DNA of 5,028 nucleotides, from positions 1-5,028 of the forward strand of contig JAEDOC010000146.1 of the NCBI GenBank assembly GCA_016302185.1, read 5' to 3'. Below the pieces are notes generated by a model. It saw nothing but the letters and a program-made list of their open reading frames with translations. It was not told where the DNA came from and ran no database searches. Source of the stretch: Clostridium sp. Lineage in GTDB: Bacteria; Bacillota; Clostridia; Lachnospirales; Lachnospiraceae. Position 1 is the first letter of the stretch, and each line of letters starts with the position of its first letter. This document shows, in pieces, positions 4,937 through 5,028 of this stretch. The position numbers were made by a program, and so were the translations under genes.

Positions 4937-5028
4937 AAGTACTCAAACTTCCCACACCAATAAGGTGTGCTGAACCTTGCTACGAAAATAAAACTCGTAT
5001 CCAAGAACTGAACCTTGACAACAAATGT
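4937..5028 (-). mobile_element. Possible right end of an IS200/IS605-type (TnpB) element, running out of the window
   Basis: Read on the minus strand, this stretch has a stem-loop (CACACC, 5-nt loop, GGTGTG; 4953-4969) followed by GGGAAGTTTGAGTAC, ending near 4939. A terminal hairpin just inside the end is typical of the single-strand-transposed IS200/IS605 family. Behind it is a second hairpin: TACGA 4981-4985 with TCGTA 4995-4999, extended across an internal loop by CTTG 4976-4979 with CAAG 5002-5005. The 10-bp repeat CAAGGTTCAG flanks that second hairpin. In TnpB elements such sequence forms the omega-RNA scaffold, with the guide taken from the flank, here leftward of about 4939. No transposase or TnpB coding sequence lies inside the window, so this rests on structure and resemblance only. 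An unrelated structured RNA on either strand is the main alternative. Confidence 0.35.
4970..5017. repeat. 10-bp direct repeat CTGAACCTTG, two copies
   Basis: CTGAACCTTG occurs at 4970-4979 and again at 5008-5017, 38 nt apart start to start, enclosing most of the TACGA/TCGTA hairpin. Exact 10-bp repeats at this spacing in non-coding sequence suggest structured RNA or protein-binding sites at a mobile-element end rather than chance, but only two copies are visible. Confidence 0.6.

Larger units (their letters stand above)
4697..5028. other. Gene-free 3' region
   Basis: These 332 bases have no coding sequence with a credible ribosome binding site. Positions 4697-4770 show nothing beyond a weak TGGAAT/ATTCCA inverted repeat (4683-4688 with 4703-4708) and no terminator. 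Positions 4771-4798 are the promoter. Positions 4804-4936 are hairpin-rich with no recognised RNA family. From 4937 the sequence resembles an insertion-sequence end. A 50-codon frame (4811-4963) crosses both zones but lacks a Shine-Dalgarno. Confidence 0.7.

Noticed and set aside
4801..5028. 6S RNA, tmRNA, SRP RNA or a CRISPR array in the 3' region
   Set aside because: The hairpin lengths and positions do not fit 6S RNA, the conserved sequences of tmRNA and SRP RNA are absent, and the only repeat is a two-copy 10-mer with no spacer-repeat periodicity.

Overview
The window reads as part of a Gram-positive Clostridia genome, most likely a gut-type Lachnospiraceae relative. The basis is strong AGGAGG-type ribosome binding sites, roughly balanced base composition, and gene families that occur in Firmicutes amino-acid and hydantoin-type catabolic clusters. 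The taxonomic call is inference; no marker gene is present.

Positions 1-4364 are a tightly packed plus-strand gene train, evidently one operon whose promoter lies upstream of the window. In order it encodes: the C-terminal half of a DUF917 / S-methyl-thiohydantoin desulfurase-like protein (cut by the window start), a DUF1177 protein, an AroM-family protein, a short M29/NicX-like metal-dependent 'aminopeptidase', an Asp/Glu/hydantoin racemase-family protein, and a small FMN nitroreductase. Gaps are 11 to 20 nt and two Shine-Dalgarno sequences overlap the preceding stop codon. A perfect 8-bp GC-rich hairpin with an imperfect T-tract follows. Directly abutting it are the ribosome binding site and start of a small 87-aa protein resembling DUF6092 (4433-4696).

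Taken together the genes suggest catabolism of a hydantoin-like, thiohydantoin-like or otherwise cyclised or modified amino-acid compound. Two racemase-fold proteins (AroM and the hydantoin-racemase relative) each carry a cysteine pair. A DUF917 protein could open or desulfurise a ring, and DUF1177 and the M29-like protein look like metal-dependent hydrolases or ring-cleaving enzymes. The true substrate cannot be read from the sequence; several of these families are uncharacterised.

The final 332 bases (4697-5028) have no convincing gene. They hold a near-consensus extended -10 promoter (4771-4798), a hairpin-rich stretch after it that may be a structured leader or small RNA, and a compact hairpin array from about 4937 to the window end. 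Read on the minus strand, that array resembles the right end and guide-RNA scaffold of an IS200/IS605-type (TnpB) element; its transposase or TnpB gene would lie beyond the window. That last assignment is tentative.
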